In this document: positions 5,949-8,506 of the stretch, one piece after another
How the letters are laid out: each line of letters begins with the position of its first letter
How positions within the stretch are numbered: position 1 is the stretch's first letter
Source: Nitriliruptoraceae bacterium
Lineage (GTDB): Bacteria > Actinomycetota > Nitriliruptoria > Nitriliruptorales > Nitriliruptoraceae
DNA: 8,506 nucleotides
NCBI GenBank assembly: GCA_007120565.1
Contig: SKNK01000020.1
Location: forward strand, 1 to 8,506
Direction of reading: 5' to 3'
The notes under the pieces: generated by a model
Told to the model about the DNA's origin: nothing
Seen by the model: only the letters and a program-made list of their open reading frames with translations
Database searches by the model: none
Program-made: the position numbers and the translations under genes

Positions 5949-6224
5949 GTGGATCCGGTCAGCATCGCGGTCGGTGCGGCGCTGCTGTTGCTCGGCGCCG
6001 TTGGCGCCACGGTGAGTCAGCGCGGGATGGAGCAGCGCGGTCGTGCGACCCTCGCGCCGCTGAGCCTGGTCCCTTTCGGGATCCTCATGGGGGCGGGCGC
6101 GGCGATGATCCGGGGGTGGGATCTGTGGGTGTCGATGGCGGTGGGTGCGGTGGTCGTTCCCGTGGTCGGTGTGATAGGTCGCATGATCGAGGTGCGGCGT
6201 CGCCGCCGGCAGAGCGGCCAGTAG
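5949..6224 (+). CDS. Small three-helix membrane protein, function unknown
   Basis: I do not recognise this 91-residue protein. It shows three hydrophobic stretches that look like membrane helices (about 4-22, 35-54 and 58-77), polar linkers 'SQRGMEQRGR' and 'IRGWD', and a strongly basic end with five Arg in a row (83-87). By the positive-inside rule the C-terminus is probably cytoplasmic. No enzyme motif or metal site is visible. A perfect SD precedes its GTG start, and the hydrophobic pattern and G/C third positions support a real gene. It is divergent from the transporter and 83 bases upstream of the ABC genes on the same strand. Its stop is followed by a candidate new promoter, so it may be monocistronic or the first gene of the exporter operon. 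Confidence 0.7.
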   Translation: MDPVSIAVGAALLLLGAVGATVSQRGMEQRGRATLAPLSLVPFGILMGAGAAMIRGWDLWVSMAVGAVVVPVVGVIGRMIEVRRRRRQSGQ

Positions 6225-6248
6225 CCGCGACGCGCGTCTGACGGGGAC

Positions 6249-6254
6249 TAGGGT
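6249..6254 (+). promoter_or_regulatory. Candidate -10 element for the ABC exporter operon
   Basis: TAGGGT, in the context GACTAGGGTGG, matches the TAnnnT -10 pattern common in high-GC actinomycetes. It would give a leader of roughly 45-50 bases to the ATPase start. No clear -35 lies 16-18 bases upstream, so support is weak. Confidence 0.3.
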
Positions 6255-6307
6255 GGCGGGTCGCGTGCCATGAGGGCCAGAGCCCGGTCGACCTGGGGGA
6301 GGACGAC

Positions 6308-7210
6308 GTGACAGCAACAGCGGTGTCGGTCCGAGGACTGACCAAACGGTTCGGCAGCCAGGTGGCGGTCGACGACGTCAGCTTCGATGTGCCGGAAGGT
6401 CGGGTCGTCGGCTTCCTTGGCCCGAACGGGGCCGGCAAGTCCACGACGCTGCGGTCGATCGTCGGACTCACCGCCCCGAACTCGGGCACGTCGACGATCT
6501 ACGGGACCCCGTTCCACGACCTGCAGGATCCGGCGAACACGGTCGGGTCGATCGTCGACGGCGTCGGCTTCCACCCGGGGCGTCGAGCGATCGACGAGCT
6601 GCGGATCTCGGCATCCGCCGCCGGCCTTCCGGCCAGCCGTTGCCACGAGGTGCTGGAGTTGGTCGGCCTCGGCGCCGCTGGCAGCAAGCGGGTCGGCAAG
6701 TACAGCCTGGGTATGAAGCAGCGGCTCGGCCTGGCCGCCGCGATGTTGGGTGACCCCAAGGTCCTGCTGCTCGATGAGCCGGCCAACGGCCTGGACCCCG
6801 AGGGGATCCAGTGGGTGCGGGCGTTCCTGCGCCACCTCGCCGACGAGGGCCGAGCGATCCTGGTGTCCTCGCACCTGCTCAACGAGGTCGCCCGGTTGGT
6901 CGATGACGTGCTGGTGATCAACCAGGGACGCATCATCGCTCACGGTGCCCTCGATGAGCTGACCGACGGTGCCGGGAACGCGGCGGTCAAGGTCGCCAGC
7001 CAGGACGATGCTGCGTTGTCGGCGGAACTCGAGCGTCGTGGGGCGAGCGTTGCCGAGGAGGGTGACGGCCTGCGGGTCGAGGGTGTCGCAGCCCAGGAGG
7101 TCGGGGCGGCCGCCCTTGCCGCCGGCGTCGTGCTGCTCGAACTGCGCTCCTTCGCCCCGGAGCTCGAGGACGTCTTCCTCGAGCTGACGTCCGGTGGGGG
7201 TATCGCATGA
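6308..7210 (+). CDS. ABC-2 type exporter, ATP-binding subunit
   Basis: This is the ATPase of an ABC exporter of the BcrA/DrrA kind, powering the membrane partner encoded next. It has 300 residues. Motifs in order are Walker A GPNGAGKST (38-46), the signature YSLGMKQR (132-139), Walker B VLLLDEP (152-158) with Glu157 catalytic, the D-loop NGLDPEG (160-166), and the switch His189 in LVSSHLL. The Q-loop region reads VDGVGFHPGR rather than having a plain Gln, a variation I associate with actinobacterial BcrA-like ATPases. A C-terminal domain (about 225-300) is typical of single-NBD ABC-2 ATPases. The start is GTG 6308 with GGAGG five bases upstream. Its stop overlaps the permease start by four bases (ATGA). 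The substrate is unknown; relatives export peptides, antibiotics or lipids. Confidence 0.94.
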   Translation: MTATAVSVRGLTKRFGSQVAVDDVSFDVPEGRVVGFLGPNGAGKSTTLRSIVGLTAPNSGTSTIYGTPFHDLQDPANTVGSIVDGVGFHPGRRAIDELRISASAAGLPASRCHEVLELVGLGAAGSKRVGKYSLGMKQRLGLAAAMLGDPKVLLLDEPANGLDPEGIQWVRAFLRHLADEGRAILVSSHLLNEVARLVDDVLVINQGRIIAHGALDELTDGAGNAAVKVASQDDAALSAELERRGASVAEEGDGLRVEGVAAQEVGAAALAAGVVLLELRSFAPELEDVFLELTSGGGIA

Positions 7211-7971
7211 AGGGGTTCATCGCGTCCGAGGTCCGCAAGCTGACCAGCACCGTCACGACCTGGGTCATGACCGCGATCGGACTGGGCCTGATCGCGCTCG
7301 GTGCGGGGCTGTCCCTGCTCGTCCCCGGCGCGGGCATCGGGGAGTTCCAGGGCACCGACGTGCAGGTGGGCTACTTCGTCGATCAGATCGGCAGCTCCTC
7401 GATCATCGTGCTCATCGTCGCGTTGCTGTCGATGACCACGGAGTTCCGCCACGGCACCATCGGCCGGACGCTGCAGATCACCCCCAGCCGAACCCGAGTG
7501 CTCATCGGCAAGCTCGCGGCGGCGACGATCTACGCGCTGGGGTTCCTCATCGCCGGACTCGCGTTGGTGGCGATCCTGTTGCTGATCGGCGGGTTGGTGG
7601 CTGGCACCGCTGTGCAGCCTGGCTCCGAGACCCTGGAAGCGGTGTGGTTCGGTCTGGTCGGGCTGTCGCTGACCGCCTGGTTCGGGGTCGCGCTCGGCGC
7701 GCTGATCCGCAGCCAGGTCGTCGCGATCACGGTGACGCTGGTCTGGCTGTTCGTGGTCGAGGCCGCGGTCGGTGCCTTCGCGCCAAGCGTTGGCCAGTGG
7801 ATGCCCTTCAACGCCTTGAACGCCGTGTTCGTCTCGGACGAGGCCGCCGCGGCGATGGGCGGCATGGGGCCGCAGCTGCTCGCGCCCCTGACCGGACTGT
7901 CCGTGTTCGTCGGCTACACCGTCGTGTCCGCCGTCGCCGCGGTGGTGTTGATGCGTACCCGCGACGTCTGA
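7207..7971 (+). CDS. ABC-2 type exporter, permease subunit
   Basis: This is the membrane partner of the ATPase before it. It has 254 residues and about six hydrophobic segments (near 18-40, 62-78, 102-133, 145-166, 170-192 and 225-248). An amphipathic start 'FIASEVRKLTST' and the conserved TEFRHGTI (78-85) after the second segment are typical of ABC-2 permeases of the PF12730-like group. 'ALIRSQVVAI' after the fourth is another recurring element. Translation is coupled to the ATPase through the ATGA overlap at 7207-7210. Two copies would pair with two ATPase subunits. The last 58 bases of the gene are also the 3' end of the convergent branching-enzyme gene on the other strand. Substrate unknown. 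Confidence 0.92.
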   Translation: MKGFIASEVRKLTSTVTTWVMTAIGLGLIALGAGLSLLVPGAGIGEFQGTDVQVGYFVDQIGSSSIIVLIVALLSMTTEFRHGTIGRTLQITPSRTRVLIGKLAAATIYALGFLIAGLALVAILLLIGGLVAGTAVQPGSETLEAVWFGLVGLSLTAWFGVALGALIRSQVVAITVTLVWLFVVEAAVGAFAPSVGQWMPFNALNAVFVSDEAAAAMGGMGPQLLAPLTGLSVFVGYTVVSAVAAVVLMRTRDV

Positions 7972-8506
7972 TCGAGCGCCGCGACGATCGCTGAGGGGTC
8001 CTGCGGGAAGCCGTCCCGTCGCTCCAACTCCGCCAACCCGGCCACGTCGAGGTGGTCGCGTTCGATCGCGTCGCAGAGTCGGTGCAGGGCCGCGGCGTGT
8101 CCGTCGATGCGTTCCTGCGCGTAGCGGGGGTTGTTGCCGCGGGTGGCCATGAACGGCCAGTCCGACCCTGCCAGCAGGGCCAGTTCACGTGCCACCTGTG
8201 CTCGGGCCCCATCGTGGCCCCGACCGTCGGCGAGCACGGCGCGGGCACGGTCCTCGGCCTCGGCGATGGCTCGCCACATCGGCCGGGTCTGTTCGGTGAC
8301 CCAGCTCGCATGACCCTTCGCGTACCCCCACGAGGACTCGGGGAGCGACAGCCGGCGGGTCGGGGGCTGCCGTTCCAAGCGATCGGCAAGGGTCGTCGTG
8401 GTCAACGTCGGGTCGTCGGCGACACCGCGGAGCAGGGCTTCGAGCCACGCGACCCCCTCGAACCACCAGTGCCCGAACAGCTCGGTGTCGTAGGCCGCGA
8501 CCACCA
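7914..8506 (-). CDS. GH57 1,4-alpha-glucan branching enzyme, C-terminal part (5' end outside the window)
   Basis: This is the last 196 residues of a GH57 (DUF1957-type) branching enzyme, about 520-530 residues in full; such enzymes make alpha-1,6 branches in glycogen-like glucans. The first codon at the edge is GTG, read here as internal Val. The fragment opens with AAYDTELFGHWWFEG, the conserved region that I believe holds the catalytic Asp (Asp6 of the fragment). It continues with SSWG (57-60) and SDWPFM (114-119), typical of the helical C-terminal part. Mycobacteria have a related enzyme, Rv3031, in methylglucose lipopolysaccharide synthesis. The conserved part appears to end near residue 165; the last 18 residues (179-196, rich in Thr and Ala) are encoded inside the convergent permease gene, suggesting a run-on tail. 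It is transcribed towards the ABC genes, with no functional link apparent. Confidence 0.9.
   Translation of the reverse strand, partial: VVAAYDTELFGHWWFEGVAWLEALLRGVADDPTLTTTTLADRLERQPPTRRLSLPESSWGYAKGHASWVTEQTRPMWRAIAEAEDRARAVLADGRGHDGARAQVARELALLAGSDWPFMATRGNNPRYAQERIDGHAAALHRLCDAIERDHLDVAGLAELERRDGFPQDPSAIVAALDQTSRVRINTTAATADTTV

Noticed and set aside
6248..6943. Minus-strand open frame of 231 codons opposite the ABC ATPase gene.
   Set aside because: The plus strand carries every ABC ATPase motif; the antisense product has no recognisable feature.

Overview
The window is very G+C-rich, with G or C at most third codon positions. It uses GTG and TTG starts next to good Shine-Dalgarno (SD) sequences and carries a GH57 (DUF1957-type) glucan branching enzyme, a caa3-type CtaG and a VapBC pair. 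This combination points to a high-GC actinomycete (Actinomycetota), possibly a deep-branching one. The lineage is inference; no rRNA or other marker gene is present.

Layout. The left end (about 1-1840) is accessory in character and reads on the minus strand: vapB, vapC (GTGA overlap), then an APH-family small-molecule kinase about 140 bases downstream. A perfect 6-bp inverted repeat lies just upstream of vapB and is a candidate autoregulatory operator. A gene-free gap (1793-2026) with two hairpins separates this module from the next.

The centre (2027-5815), also on the minus strand, is a copper-delivery and cytochrome-oxidase assembly cluster. In transcription order it holds a two-half transporter of the AspT/YidE/YbjL type with two central RCK_C (TrkA-C) domains, a PCu(A)C copper-chaperone lipoprotein, a SCO1/SenC lipoprotein, and CtaG. 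The last three are 25 and 7 bases apart and almost certainly form one transcript; the transporter is 115 bases upstream. PCu(A)C and Sco hand copper to the CuA centre of haem-copper oxidase outside the membrane, and CtaG acts in the membrane on oxidase assembly. No oxidase subunit lies inside the window.

The right part (5949-7971) reads on the plus strand from a divergent intergenic region: a 91-residue three-helix membrane protein of unknown function, then an ABC-2 type exporter made of an ATPase and a permease joined by an ATGA overlap. The 3' part of a GH57 branching enzyme enters from the right edge on the minus strand and ends inside the permease gene, giving a 58-bp convergent coding overlap.

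No rRNA, tRNA, CRISPR array, insertion sequence or prophage gene was seen. I found no clearly new system. The most distinctive features are the linkage of an orphan AspT/YidE-type transporter to copper chaperones, the candidate operator sites, and the convergent overlap.
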